Made by a program: the position numbers and the translations under genes. Below, one piece after another: positions 1 to 8,597 of a stretch of 64,000 nucleotides of DNA. The notes beneath the pieces are model-generated. The model was not told the DNA's origin and made no database searches. It was given only the letters and a program-made list of their open reading frames with translations. Each line of letters begins with the position of its first letter. Position 1 is the stretch's first letter. Source of the stretch: Knoellia koreensis (GTDB lineage Bacteria; Actinomycetota; Actinomycetes; Actinomycetales; Dermatophilaceae); assembly GCF_013041615.1 (NCBI RefSeq), contig NZ_JABEPQ010000006.1, positions 62,001-126,000 of the forward strand, read 5' to 3'.

Positions 1-615
1 CAGGTGCCGCCCCCGGCCGGCGTCAACCCGCCCAGCGTGCTCCAGGGACCCGACCAGGCCCAGAACGCCATCAACCTCAAGAAGCCGCCGAAGAAGCTCT
101 TCGACCCGGCGTCGTGGCCGACCTGGCTGCGGTTCCTCATCTTCTACGTGCTGCTCCCGATCCTCGTGCTCGTCGCCCTCTACTGGGCCCTGCGCGGCGC
201 CAAGGCGTGGCGCCGCAACCGGCACGCGCAGCGTGGACCGACGCCGTCCCGGGTCGCGTGGGCGTGGGACGACCTGGTGCAGACCTCGCGCAGCTATGGC
301 GAGAAGGTGCCGCGGCGCGCCACCCGGCTCGAGCAGGCGACTGCCCTCACGAGGGTGCCCGCTGCGACCGGGCTCGCCGCCCGCGCGAACGCGCTCGTCT
401 TCGGACCCGGCACCCCCACCGACCAGGACGCGGCCGACTACTGGGCCGAGGTCAACTCCGCCCGCAGCGACCTGCGCGCCAACGTCGACTTCTGGCACCG
501 GTTGCGCGCCGACATCGACCCGCGTCCGCTCTTCGCCAAGGGACCCAGGACTGAAGAGCCGAGCCGTCGGCTGCGAATTCCTTTGTCGCTCAACAGAAAG
601 GCCACCGCCTCGTGA
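1..615 (+). CDS. C-terminal part of a membrane protein in the T7SS locus (5' end outside window)
   Basis: The reading frame is open from the left edge, so this is the 3' portion of a longer gene. It shows a proline-rich stretch, one clear membrane segment at about residues 40-62 (LRFLIFYVLLPILVLVALYW) and a basic cytosolic tail of about 140 residues. In related secretion loci this position is often held by a transglutaminase-like membrane protein whose C-terminus has this layout, but the catalytic part is not visible, so that identity is an inference. Its TGA stop overlaps the GTG start of the following ATPase gene in a GTGA, implying translational coupling and a shared role at the membrane secretion complex. 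Confidence 0.6.
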   Translation, partial: QVPPPAGVNPPSVLQGPDQAQNAINLKKPPKKLFDPASWPTWLRFLIFYVLLPILVLVALYWALRGAKAWRRNRHAQRGPTPSRVAWAWDDLVQTSRSYGEKVPRRATRLEQATALTRVPAATGLAARANALVFGPGTPTDQDAADYWAEVNSARSDLRANVDFWHRLRADIDPRPLFAKGPRTEEPSRRLRIPLSLNRKATAS

Positions 616-3600
616 AGCTGAAGTTCACCCTCCGGGGTCACGGGGACACCGACACCGACCTCGTGGCCACGGTCGACGGCACCACGACGGTGGGGCAGCT
701 CGCCGACTTCCTCGTCCGGGCGGACCCGCGCCGGGCGGGCGGCCTGGTCGGCCAGGACGGGCTGGGTGAGTTCACGCTCTCGCACGTCGACGAGGACTAC
801 CGCGCGGTCGACCCGCGCTCGACCCTGGCCGAGAGCGGCGTGCGGTCGGGGGCGCACCTGGCCGTCACCCGGCGCACGGGCGGGTATGCCGACCGTGGGG
901 CTGCCGTGGCGACCGTCAAGGTCGTGGGCGGGCCCGACGCGGGGCGGGAGTTCCCGCTGTCTCCCGGCACGGCATACATCGGCCGCGGACGCGGCTGCGA
1001 GATCCAGCTGGGCGACCCGCAGGTGTCGCGCCGACACGCCCGCCTCCTCGTCACCGACGTGGTCGAGGTGGTCGACCTCGGATCGTCCAACGGCATCGAG
1101 CTCCAGGGGCAACCCGTGGACCGGGCGGTGCTGCGTGAGGGCGACACCTTCACGGTCGGCGACACGCGCCTCGAGGTCGGGCTCAGCGGCAGCAGCACCG
1201 GGCTGGCGCCCGGTCGGGGCACCTCGGTGCCGTTCTCGCGTTCTCCGCGGATCGCCCCGCTCTACGTCGGGCGGGAGTTCCCGATCCCCAACCTGCCCGA
1301 GCGGCCCAAACCCGAACGGCCGCCGTGGATCTCGGCGATGGTCCCGATGGCGCTCGGCCTCGCCCTCGTGGCGATCACGCGCAACCCGCTGTTCGGCATC
1401 TTCATCCTGCTGACCCCGGCCATGCTGTTCGGCCACTACTGGGAGTCCAAGCGGAACGCCAAGAAGGACTTCGAGCAGGCGATGACCGAGTTCCGCGAGG
1501 ACCTCGGTGTCATGGTCGAGCAGGTCGAGGAGGAGCAGGCGCTGGAGGTCGCGGGGCGGCAGGCCGAGCACCCGTCCGCGACGGAGAGCATCGAGGGCGC
1601 GACGGCGGCTTCGAGCCTGCTGTGGACCCGGCGGTCCGGCGACCCCGGGTTCTGCGAGTTCCGGCTGGGTCTCGGCGCGCTGCCGTCCCGGGTCACCCTC
1701 AAGGTGCCCGAGCTGGGCCGGTCCCGGGCGGAGGCCTGGCTCGAGGCGTCCGAGGCGGTCGACGGCATGGGTGTCGTCGAGCCGGTCCCCGTGGTCGCCG
1801 AGCCGTTGCGCACGGGCGCGTTCGGCTTCTCCGGTCCCCGCGCGGCCGCGTTGGCGGCGATGCGCGGTGCGGTGGCCCAGGGCGTGGCCCTGCACTCCCC
1901 GGCGGAGCTGGTCGTGGCGGTCGTGGCGTCGCCGGCGACGGCGCGGGACTGGGACTGGCTCAAGTGGGTGCCGCACACCGACTCGTCCCACAGCCCGATC
2001 GACGGACGCCACCTCGCCAGCACCGGCCCGGCGTGCGTCCAGCTCGTGACCCAGCTCGAGGAGATCCTCGAGCAGAGCACGTCCACCACCGAACCACCCA
2101 AGCAGGACGGCGGCACCGGCCCGAAGCAGGCGGGTTTCGACGCGCCGACCGTGCCCGACGACCGGCCCGTCGTGCTCCTCGTGGTGGAGAACGATGCCCC
2201 CGTCGACCGGGCCCGGCTCGTGCAGCTGGCCGAGAACGGCTGGTCGCACGGCATCGTCGTCGCCTGGCTGTCCCCGTCGACGGCGACCCTGCCGGCGGCC
2301 TGCCGCACCTTCCTGGAGGAGGGCCCCGAACCGGGCCAGTCCCTGGTCGGGTACGTCGGGGAAGCGGTGGTGCGCGTGCCGGTGGCGGCCGACGCCGTCG
2401 ACGCCGACGCCACGGCTCGCCTGGCCCGAGCCCTGGCCCCGCTCGTCGACTCCGGTGTGCCGGTCGACGACGACAGCGACCTGCCCCGGTCCGTGTCGTA
2501 CGTGTCCCTCGTGGGTCTGGAGGTGGCGGAGACCTCCGGTGCGGTCGTCGAACGCTGGGGGGAGAGCCGCTCGATCCTCACCGGGCCGTATGCCGCCGGG
2601 CCGGTCGCGCGACCCAAGCCGGGACACCTGCGCGCCGTCATCGGCCAGTCGGCGCAGGGGACGTTCTCGCTGGACCTGCGCAGCGACGGCCCGCACGCCC
2701 TCGTGGGTGGCACCACCGGTGCCGGCAAGTCCGAGCTGCTCCAGGCGTGGATCCTGGGCATGGCCATCGCGCACTCACCGCAACGGCTCACCTTCCTGCT
2801 CGTCGACTACAAGGGTGGTTCGGCCTTCCGTGACTGTGTCGACCTGCCCCACACCGTCGGGCTGGTCACCGACCTGTCACCCCACCTGGTGCGCCGGGCG
2901 CTCGCGTCCCTGTCGGCCGAGCTGCGGTACCGCGAGCACATCCTCGCCCAGCACAAGGCCAAGGACCTGGCCGAGCTGGAACGCCGCGGCGAGGTGGCGG
3001 CACCCCCGAGCCTGGTGATCGTGGTCGACGAGTTCGCCGCCCTCGTCAACGAGGTGCCGGAGTTTGTCGACGGCGTCGTCAACGTCGCCCAGCGTGGTCG
3101 CTCCCTGGGCCTGCACCTCATCCTGGCCACCCAGCGGCCCGCGGGTGTCATCAAGGACAACCTGCGCGCCAACACCAACCTGCGCATGGCGCTGCGGATG
3201 GCGGACGAGTCCGACAGCGACGACGTCCTGGGCACCCCCGTCGCCGCCTACTTCGATCCGGCCCTGCCGGGTCGTGCCGTCTCCAAGTCCGGGCCCGGGC
3301 GCCTCACCCCGTTCCAGACGGGGTATGCCGGCGGCTGGACGACCAACGAGGTCCCCCCCGCGCAGGTCGATGTCGAGACCCTCGGCTTCGGCAGTGGCGA
3401 GGCCTGGGAGCTGCCCGTCGTCGACGAACCCCACGAGGTCGTGCAGGAGGACCTCGGTCCCACGGACATCCAACGCGTCGTCACCCAGATCGGCCTGGCC
3501 CAGCAGGTGGCCCAGATCCCCGACCCGCGCAAGCCGTGGCTGGCCGAGCTGTCGACGGTGTACGAGCTGGCCGACCTGCCCACCAAGCGACGTGACGACG

Positions 3601-5150
3601 ACCTGGTCATCGGCATCAGCGACGACCCGGACGCCCAGGCCCAGCCGCCCATCAGCTTCCGCCCCGACATCGAGGGAAACCTCGGTGTCTACGGAGCGTC
3701 GGGCGCGGGCAAGAGCGCCTTCCTGCGCACCATCGCCGTGGCCGCCGGCTACACCGTGCGCGGCGGGCCCTGCCACGTCTACGGAATCGACTACGGCAAC
3801 CGTGGCCTGGCCATGATCGAGCCCCTCCCGCACGTCGGCAGCGTGGTCTACGGCGGCGAGCACGAACGGATCGCGCGGCTGCTGACCATGCTGCGCGAGA
3901 CGATCGACGAGCGGGCCATGCGCTACTCCAGGATCAGCGCGGCGACCATCACCGACTACCGGCGACTGGCGCAGGCGCCGGACGAACCCCGGATCATCCT
4001 GCTGGTCGACAACCTCTCGGCGTTCCAGGCCGCCTACGACACCAACCAGGGCCAGAAGTGGCTGGACCTGCTCACGTCGATCGCTGCCGACGGCCGACCC
4101 GTCGGTGTCCACGTGGTCGTCACGGTCGACCATCGAACGGGCATCTGGGGCACCCTGTCGTCCGCGATCCAGGGCCGCATCGTCATGCGGATGGCCACGG
4201 TGGACGACTACATCTCCTTGGGGGTGTCGGCCGACGTGTTGTCGTTGTCGTCCCCGGCCGGGCGGGCCATCGTGCACGGTCTCGAGGTGCAGCTGGCGGT
4301 GCTCGGTGGGTCCAGTGACGCCACGGTGCAGGCCAGGGCGATCAACGGCTTCGCCGACGGCATGCGCAGGGCCGGCGTGACGCCGGCACCGCCGATCAAG
4401 TCGCTGCCCGAGACCATCGAGTTCGCCGACCTGCCGGTCTCCGATTCCCACGGGCTGCCCGCGTTCGCGGTCGCCTCGACCACGCTCGAGCCGATCGGGT
4501 TCGCCCTGCGCGGATCCCAGCTCGTCGTGGGTCCCTCCGGCAGCGGTCGCACCTCGACCGTGCTCACCATGGTGTCTGCGGCCGCGCGGGCGCGACCGGA
4601 GCTGGCCAGGTACCTGTTCAGCCCGCGCACCTCGGCCCTCACCCGGGCCACCCACCTGTGGACGGAGGTCGCCGTGGGCGCCGAGGCGGCACGCGAGCTG
4701 GCCACCCGGCTGCTGCCCACCGTCAACGAGGCCGGCGACGGTGGAGCGACGATGCTGATGGTGGTCGAGCGCACCCAGGACTTCGACGGCACCGAGGCCG
4801 AGGACGAGATCATGGCCCTGGCCAAGGAGCTGGTGAACAGCGACCAGGCCGTCATCGCCGAGGCGGACACGACCTTCTTCAACTCGAACTACGGACTTGC
4901 CGGGGCCTTCAAGACCTCCCGGTCCGGGGTCACGCTGCAGTCCAACGGTGATGACTCCGTGGCCTTCGGCGCCGACTACCGCGGCGTCAGCCGCGACCAG
5001 GTCCTCGAGGGCCGGGGCTACCTCGTGCGGCGCGGGCAACCAGAACTCGTCCAGGTGGCGCTGCCACCTCCGTCGTCCAACGGAGGCAAGGAGGCGTCAT
5101 CGGGAGGGCGCCTGTCGTCGGCAACCGCCGGCGCGGGTGATGCGGGATGA
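612..5150 (+). CDS. essC: Type VII secretion FtsK/SpoIIIE ATPase with FHA domain (EssC/EccC type)
   Basis: Predicted motor and membrane ATPase of a type VII (WXG100) secretion system. Order of parts in 1512 residues: an N-terminal ubiquitin-like (YukD-type) segment, residues 1-90; an FHA domain, about 115-175, with the YIGRGRGCEIQLGD and SRRHARL signatures and SSNG loop; two membrane segments, about 240-275; then three FtsK/SpoIIIE modules. Module 1 has Walker A GGTTGAGKSE near 699 and Walker B SLVIVVDEF. Module 2 has GASGAGKSA near 1028 and IILLVDN. Module 3 is degenerate, GPSGSGRTS near 1307 and MLMVVE. FHA plus membrane plus three ATPases in one chain is the EssC (T7SSb) arrangement rather than the split mycobacterial EccCa/EccCb. 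The GTG start overlaps the upstream stop. WXG100 genes follow immediately. Confidence 0.93.
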   Translation: MKLKFTLRGHGDTDTDLVATVDGTTTVGQLADFLVRADPRRAGGLVGQDGLGEFTLSHVDEDYRAVDPRSTLAESGVRSGAHLAVTRRTGGYADRGAAVATVKVVGGPDAGREFPLSPGTAYIGRGRGCEIQLGDPQVSRRHARLLVTDVVEVVDLGSSNGIELQGQPVDRAVLREGDTFTVGDTRLEVGLSGSSTGLAPGRGTSVPFSRSPRIAPLYVGREFPIPNLPERPKPERPPWISAMVPMALGLALVAITRNPLFGIFILLTPAMLFGHYWESKRNAKKDFEQAMTEFREDLGVMVEQVEEEQALEVAGRQAEHPSATESIEGATAASSLLWTRRSGDPGFCEFRLGLGALPSRVTLKVPELGRSRAEAWLEASEAVDGMGVVEPVPVVAEPLRTGAFGFSGPRAAALAAMRGAVAQGVALHSPAELVVAVVASPATARDWDWLKWVPHTDSSHSPIDGRHLASTGPACVQLVTQLEEILEQSTSTTEPPKQDGGTGPKQAGFDAPTVPDDRPVVLLVVENDAPVDRARLVQLAENGWSHGIVVAWLSPSTATLPAACRTFLEEGPEPGQSLVGYVGEAVVRVPVAADAVDADATARLARALAPLVDSGVPVDDDSDLPRSVSYVSLVGLEVAETSGAVVERWGESRSILTGPYAAGPVARPKPGHLRAVIGQSAQGTFSLDLRSDGPHALVGGTTGAGKSELLQAWILGMAIAHSPQRLTFLLVDYKGGSAFRDCVDLPHTVGLVTDLSPHLVRRALASLSAELRYREHILAQHKAKDLAELERRGEVAAPPSLVIVVDEFAALVNEVPEFVDGVVNVAQRGRSLGLHLILATQRPAGVIKDNLRANTNLRMALRMADESDSDDVLGTPVAAYFDPALPGRAVSKSGPGRLTPFQTGYAGGWTTNEVPPAQVDVETLGFGSGEAWELPVVDEPHEVVQEDLGPTDIQRVVTQIGLAQQVAQIPDPRKPWLAELSTVYELADLPTKRRDDDLVIGISDDPDAQAQPPISFRPDIEGNLGVYGASGAGKSAFLRTIAVAAGYTVRGGPCHVYGIDYGNRGLAMIEPLPHVGSVVYGGEHERIARLLTMLRETIDERAMRYSRISAATITDYRRLAQAPDEPRIILLVDNLSAFQAAYDTNQGQKWLDLLTSIAADGRPVGVHVVVTVDHRTGIWGTLSSAIQGRIVMRMATVDDYISLGVSADVLSLSSPAGRAIVHGLEVQLAVLGGSSDATVQARAINGFADGMRRAGVTPAPPIKSLPETIEFADLPVSDSHGLPAFAVASTTLEPIGFALRGSQLVVGPSGSGRTSTVLTMVSAAARARPELARYLFSPRTSALTRATHLWTEVAVGAEAARELATRLLPTVNEAGDGGATMLMVVERTQDFDGTEAEDEIMALAKELVNSDQAVIAEADTTFFNSNYGLAGAFKTSRSGVTLQSNGDDSVAFGADYRGVSRDQVLEGRGYLVRRGQPELVQVALPPPSSNGGKEASSGGRLSSATAGAGDAG

Positions 5151-5252
5151 GGGGGGAGTGCTCCCCATTGAGCACCTGCATGAACCCTCATAACGTCATG
5201 CATGTCAAGGAAACGCAGGGCTTCCTGTCCTGAATCGAAAGGGGAATCAGCC

Positions 5253-5522
5253 ATGGCTGAGAAGTGGATGAACACCGGTTCCGCCCGCGGTAGCGCGACG
5301 GACCTGGATGCAGCGTCGAAGAAGATCGACAAGGCCGAGAAGAGCATCGACGGCCTCGTCAACCAGCTCAAGGCCGTCTGGTGGGGTGACGACCAGAAGC
5401 GCTTCGAGTCCAAGTGGACCGGTGGCTACAAGGCCGACCTCACGGACGCGGCGAAGACCTTGCACGCGGCCGCGGAGAACATCCGCACCGAGGCAACCCA
5501 GCAGGACAAGACCTCCAGCTGA
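5253..5522 (+). CDS. WXG100 family protein (EsxA-like), 89 aa
   Basis: Small helical-hairpin protein of the WXG100 family, normally exported by the type VII ATPase as a dimer. The turn motif is WWGDDQKRF, giving the W-x-G at mid-protein between two predicted amphipathic helices, and the length (89 residues) is typical. The start chosen is the ATG after GAAAGGGG; an in-frame ATG 17 codons upstream would add a basic tail unlike the family. It lies 102 bp downstream of the EssC-type gene and about 90 bp before a second WXG100 gene, so the two are plausible partners in an EsxA/EsxB-like heterodimer. Confidence 0.9.
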   Translation: MAEKWMNTGSARGSATDLDAASKKIDKAEKSIDGLVNQLKAVWWGDDQKRFESKWTGGYKADLTDAAKTLHAAAENIRTEATQQDKTSS

Positions 5523-5612
5523 GCCCGCTGAGCGGACTCACCTGACGCAGGTCACCCAGACAGACACACCACGTAAACGACACAGCAACACAGACCAGAA
5601 GAGGAGAACATC

Positions 5613-5915
5613 ATGCTTCCCACACCCGATGGCGGCGGTAGCAGCACCGGCGAGAAGAAGGGAATGGACACTGCCAAGGTCAAGGACATCAACAGCCAGC
5701 TGACCAAGGAGAAGACCAACCTCCAGGCGGCCAAGACCGAGGCAGACGCAGCGGCCAAGAAGCTCCAGAGCAACTGGAAGGGTCCGGACGCCGACCGCTT
5801 CCAGAACCAGTGGGCCAAGAAGTCGGCCAAGATCGACGCCTGCATCAACGACCTCAACGCGATGACCAAGCAGCTCGACGCGGACATCACCGAGCAGGAC
5901 ACGGGCTCCGCCTGA
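5613..5915 (+). CDS. WXG100 family protein (EsxB-like), 100 aa
   Basis: Second WXG100 protein. The motif is NWKGPDADRF, i.e. W-x-G with the expected DxxxF spacing, flanked by lysine/alanine-rich helices. A flexible glycine/serine N-terminus precedes the hairpin. A strong ribosome site (AGAGGAGAA) precedes the ATG. The protein shares the phrase KKGMDTAKVKDI with KKGMETAKVADI at the start of the next gene, indicating that the two arose by duplication. Likely exported with, or as chaperone partner of, the preceding WXG100 protein. Confidence 0.9.
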   Translation: MLPTPDGGGSSTGEKKGMDTAKVKDINSQLTKEKTNLQAAKTEADAAAKKLQSNWKGPDADRFQNQWAKKSAKIDACINDLNAMTKQLDADITEQDTGSA

Positions 5916-6037
5916 TCCGGCTCACGGTCGCGGCCACCACGGTCGCGCACCAGTCCCAGCTCAGCCCCGGCGCTCGCCGGGGCTGAGCTGGGGCCACTGT
6001 CCAGCGGACACTCACCACGCAACGGAAGGGAGGCACC

Positions 6038-7309
6038 ATGGCTGGGGACGGCAAGAAGGGCATGGAGACGGCCAAGGTCGCAGACATCGCCGATCGTCTG
6101 GCGCAGGCCCAGCGCGAGCTGGCTGAGGCCGCCACCATGGCGGACCGCGTCGTCGCGAACCTGCGCAGCTCGTGGAAGGGCGAGGACGCCCAGGCCTTCT
6201 TCACCGCGTGGCCGGCCCGCAGGGACAAGGTCAACGAAGCAGCCAAGGGCGTCGGCACCATGGAGAAGCTCCTGCGCCGCGACATCGGCGAGCAGGACGT
6301 GGCCTCGGCCGTCTCCGGTGGGGGCGACGGCGGCGGCAACGGCTCGGGGGACGGGACCGGCGACAGCGACGGGGACGGCATACCCGACGCGGGCGACCAG
6401 GACGACGACAACGACGGCACTCCCGACAACAGGGATGGCGACGACGACAACGACGGCACTCCCGACAGCAAGGACAAGGACGAGGACCCGGCATACAAGG
6501 GCAAGGTCGAGACGCCGCTGCGTGAGCGAGGCGGCAACGACGACACGCGCGAGTACACGGACCGGGGCGACCCCGACGGCCGGGACGGGCGCGGCGGCGA
6601 CGACCGGGACGACCGGGACCGCACCTACCGCAACAAGGATGGTGAGGACTGGGAACGCGGTCGTGACTACCAGCGGACCTGGGGCGACGCACCCGACGAC
6701 CTCACCATGCCCGACGAGGACAAGAGCGGGGGGCCCAAGGCCGAGGCAAACGTCAACCTCGTCCAGGGCAAGTACGAGAAGACCTTCGGTCCCCAGGGCA
6801 CCCTCGGTGACCGCGACGGCAACTACATCGGTTACGACGTGGGCCGGGTGGAGGCCCAGGGACAGGCCGGGCTCACCTTCAACGAGGACGGCGTCAAGGC
6901 CGGAGCGTCGGCCAGTGCCGCGGCCATCGCGGCCAGCGTGAGCGCCCAGTACAAGAACAGCTACGGCACCAGTGCCAGCGGCAAGGCCTACGTCGGGGCG
7001 GAAGCCAACGCCGACGTGGGTGTCGGCATCGGCAAGGACGGTGTCAACGCCGGGGTGCACGGCGAGGCCTTCGCCGGCGGCAAGGCCGAGGCCAATATCA
7101 GCCAGGCGGTCGGCCCGGTCGACCTCGGTGTCGGCGCGGAGGTGTCCTACGGCATCGGTGCCCACGCGAACATCGGCGCCGGGATCACCAAGGACCACGT
7201 CGGCGTCTCAGTCGACATCGGTGCCACGCTTGGACTCGGCGCCGGTGTGAAGTTCGACATCGGTTTCGACCCGCCGGACGTCGACCTCAACCCGACACAC
7301 TGGTTCTGA
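6038..7309 (+). CDS. WXG100-headed putative T7SS effector with Ca-binding repeats and glycine-rich C-terminal domain, 423 aa
   Basis: Residues 1-95 form a WXG100 domain (SWKGEDAQAF turn). Residues about 108-150 are aspartate-rich with three thrombospondin type-3-like units (DGDGIPD, DNDGTPD, DNDGTPD), a pattern known to bind calcium. A charged linker of Arg/Asp runs to about 230. Residues about 230-423 are rich in Gly/Ala/Val and contain a recurring pattern around FNEDGVKAG, GKDGVNAG and TKDHVGVS, suggesting repeated beta-hairpins. No signal peptide is seen, consistent with export through the adjacent type VII machinery. The N-terminus is paralogous to the preceding gene. I do not recognise the C-terminal domain; pore-forming, adhesive or toxin roles are all open. 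No obvious dedicated immunity gene is seen; the two genes that follow are candidates. Confidence 0.75.
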   Translation: MAGDGKKGMETAKVADIADRLAQAQRELAEAATMADRVVANLRSSWKGEDAQAFFTAWPARRDKVNEAAKGVGTMEKLLRRDIGEQDVASAVSGGGDGGGNGSGDGTGDSDGDGIPDAGDQDDDNDGTPDNRDGDDDNDGTPDSKDKDEDPAYKGKVETPLRERGGNDDTREYTDRGDPDGRDGRGGDDRDDRDRTYRNKDGEDWERGRDYQRTWGDAPDDLTMPDEDKSGGPKAEANVNLVQGKYEKTFGPQGTLGDRDGNYIGYDVGRVEAQGQAGLTFNEDGVKAGASASAAAIAASVSAQYKNSYGTSASGKAYVGAEANADVGVGIGKDGVNAGVHGEAFAGGKAEANISQAVGPVDLGVGAEVSYGIGAHANIGAGITKDHVGVSVDIGATLGLGAGVKFDIGFDPPDVDLNPTHWF

Positions 7310-7387
7310 CCGAACCCCAGCCGAAGACCCAGCCCGAGATCCTGCCCGGACGCAGCCGCCCGGGCGCCCCCTTCAGAAAGGCGTGAG

Positions 7388-7864
7388 ATGACGACCGTCA
7401 CCTACCCGAGCGAGCAGTGCCCCGGACCCCTCACGGTCGAGCTGGACATCCCGGAGGACTGGAAGACGCTCCCCGTCCCGGCCGTGGCCGTCGCCACGAT
7501 GCAGGCGCAGGAGAACGCCGACTTCACACCCAACGTGATCGTCCGCCAGGGGACGCGGCCCGCACTGGACCAGATGCAGGACGCCCTGGGCGAGCTGCGG
7601 GCCACCATCGAGGGACGCCCGGGTGCGGTCATGAGCGAGCCGCAGCAGGTCGACCTCAACGGCCTGCCGGCGACCCGGGTCGAGCTGGGGTTCATCGACC
7701 CGCACGAGCTGCGGATCGAGCAGATCCACGTCTTCGGCGGGGTCCAGCGCTCGGACGGCCTGCAGGACTTCGTGCAGGTCACCGGGTCCGTGGGCGGCGC
7801 AGGGGTCACCTCCGACCGTGAGGTGGTCGAGCGCGTCATCGCCTCCGTCCGCGTCCGGCGCTGA
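7388..7864 (+). CDS. LpqN/LpqT-like domain protein without signal peptide, 158 aa
   Basis: Last gene of the secretion operon, with a GAAAGGCGTGAG ribosome site before the ATG. The sequence has the feel of the LpqN/LpqT (DUF1795-like) fold: an early aromatic W (PEDWKTLP), an F-x-PNVIV strand, a central helix and a late paired beta-sheet ending ERVIASVRVRR. Unlike mycobacterial LpqN there is no lipobox or signal peptide, so this copy should be cytosolic. Such small alpha/beta proteins near WXG100 genes could act as substrate chaperones or as an immunity partner for the preceding fusion protein; that is inference from position only. Confidence 0.6.
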   Translation: MTTVTYPSEQCPGPLTVELDIPEDWKTLPVPAVAVATMQAQENADFTPNVIVRQGTRPALDQMQDALGELRATIEGRPGAVMSEPQQVDLNGLPATRVELGFIDPHELRIEQIHVFGGVQRSDGLQDFVQVTGSVGGAGVTSDREVVERVIASVRVRR

Positions 7865-7892
7865 CGACGGGGGCGCCGTCGCGCGCAGCAGG

Positions 7893-7908
7893 AGGCGGTA
7901 TGCCGCCT
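7893..7908. terminator. Possible convergent terminator hairpin built on GTATGCCG
   Basis: AGGCGG and CCGCCT form a 6-bp stem with loop TATG, so the hairpin has the octamer GTATGCCG at its tip. It lies between the ends of two convergent genes. There is no T run, so terminator function is uncertain. Confidence 0.35.
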
Positions 7909-7910
7909 GC

Positions 7911-8444
7911 CTACTTGAGCAGGGCGGAGATCCCGATCGCCGCGAAGACCACGATGGTGAGCACGATGGCGGCGATCCCGACGATCAGCCCGCCCTTCTG
8001 CTCGCGACCCATCTTCTCGGTCCAGCCCTGCTCGAGGGCGACGTCGCGCACCAGCGCCCGTCCCTCGCCGGCGTCGAACGTGTAGTCGACGGTCTTCCCC
8101 ACCTCGCCCGTCCTCAGGTCGACCCCGAACTCCTTGCGCATGGACTTCTCGTAGACCCGTCCGCGCGCAAAGGTCTTCTCGGCGCTGAGCCGCGGTGATG
8201 CACCACCGGAACCCCACGAAAGGGTGTTGGAGACGTCGGTGATCGACAGCTGCTGCTTGGCCTCGTCGAGTGCGACCTCGTGGGTGAACACCTTCTTCAG
8301 CCCGTGCGCCTTGAGGATCGCCAGCCACCGGGCATCGGCGACGTCGATCGTGAGGTCGAACCCCTTGGGCGTCTCCCGCACGACGTACGGCGTGTCCTTC
8401 GACGCGGCGCGGACGGCGGAGACGAGCTCGGCGGACGTGGTCAT
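7911..8444 (-). CDS. Tail-anchored membrane protein of unknown function, 177 aa
   Basis: The body is soluble and mixed alpha/beta (residues 1-150), followed by a single strongly hydrophobic C-terminal segment (GLIVGIAAIVLTIVVFAAIG) and a three-residue LLK end. With no signal peptide, this predicts a tail anchor with the bulk in the cytosol. The first 50 residues (ELVSAVRAAS ... VVRETPKGFDLTIDVADARW) do not match a family I can name. It is transcribed toward the type VII operon and ends 46 bp from it. The gene is preceded by AAGGGGAACGC before the ATG. A role alongside the secretion locus is possible but unsupported by motif. Confidence 0.65.
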   Translation of the reverse strand: MTTSAELVSAVRAASKDTPYVVRETPKGFDLTIDVADARWLAILKAHGLKKVFTHEVALDEAKQQLSITDVSNTLSWGSGGASPRLSAEKTFARGRVYEKSMRKEFGVDLRTGEVGKTVDYTFDAGEGRALVRDVALEQGWTEKMGREQKGGLIVGIAAIVLTIVVFAAIGISALLK

Positions 8445-8524
8445 GCGTTCCCCTTGAATCGGTACGAACCGGTCATGGCAAGGACCGTACCGTGCCGGCG
8501 CGCCGCACCCGGGCGGCGACCACG

Positions 8525-8580
8525 CGGCATACGGGGAAGGGCCCCCGACCGTCTCGGTCAGGGGCCCTTCTCGTATGCCG
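8525..8580. terminator. padR-ino1 terminator, stem enclosed by an inverted GTATGCCG pair
   Basis: Inner arms GAAGGGCCCC and GGGGCCCTTC (8536-8570), extended by GACC/GGTC across one mismatch around loop GTCTC, make a strong rho-independent-type stem 18 bp past the ino1 stop. Outside it, CGGCATACG (8525-8533) and CGTATGCCG (8572-8580) form a second perfect 9-bp arm pair, so the dispersed octamer appears in both orientations as the outer lock of the terminator. Confidence 0.8.
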
Positions 8581-8597
8581 TGCGGCCAGCGAGCGCC

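Noticed and set aside
438-2774. Long open frame antisense to the EssC-type gene
   Set aside because: It is Arg/Gly/Pro/His-rich, lacks motifs and mirrors the codon structure of the real gene; typical high-GC shadow.
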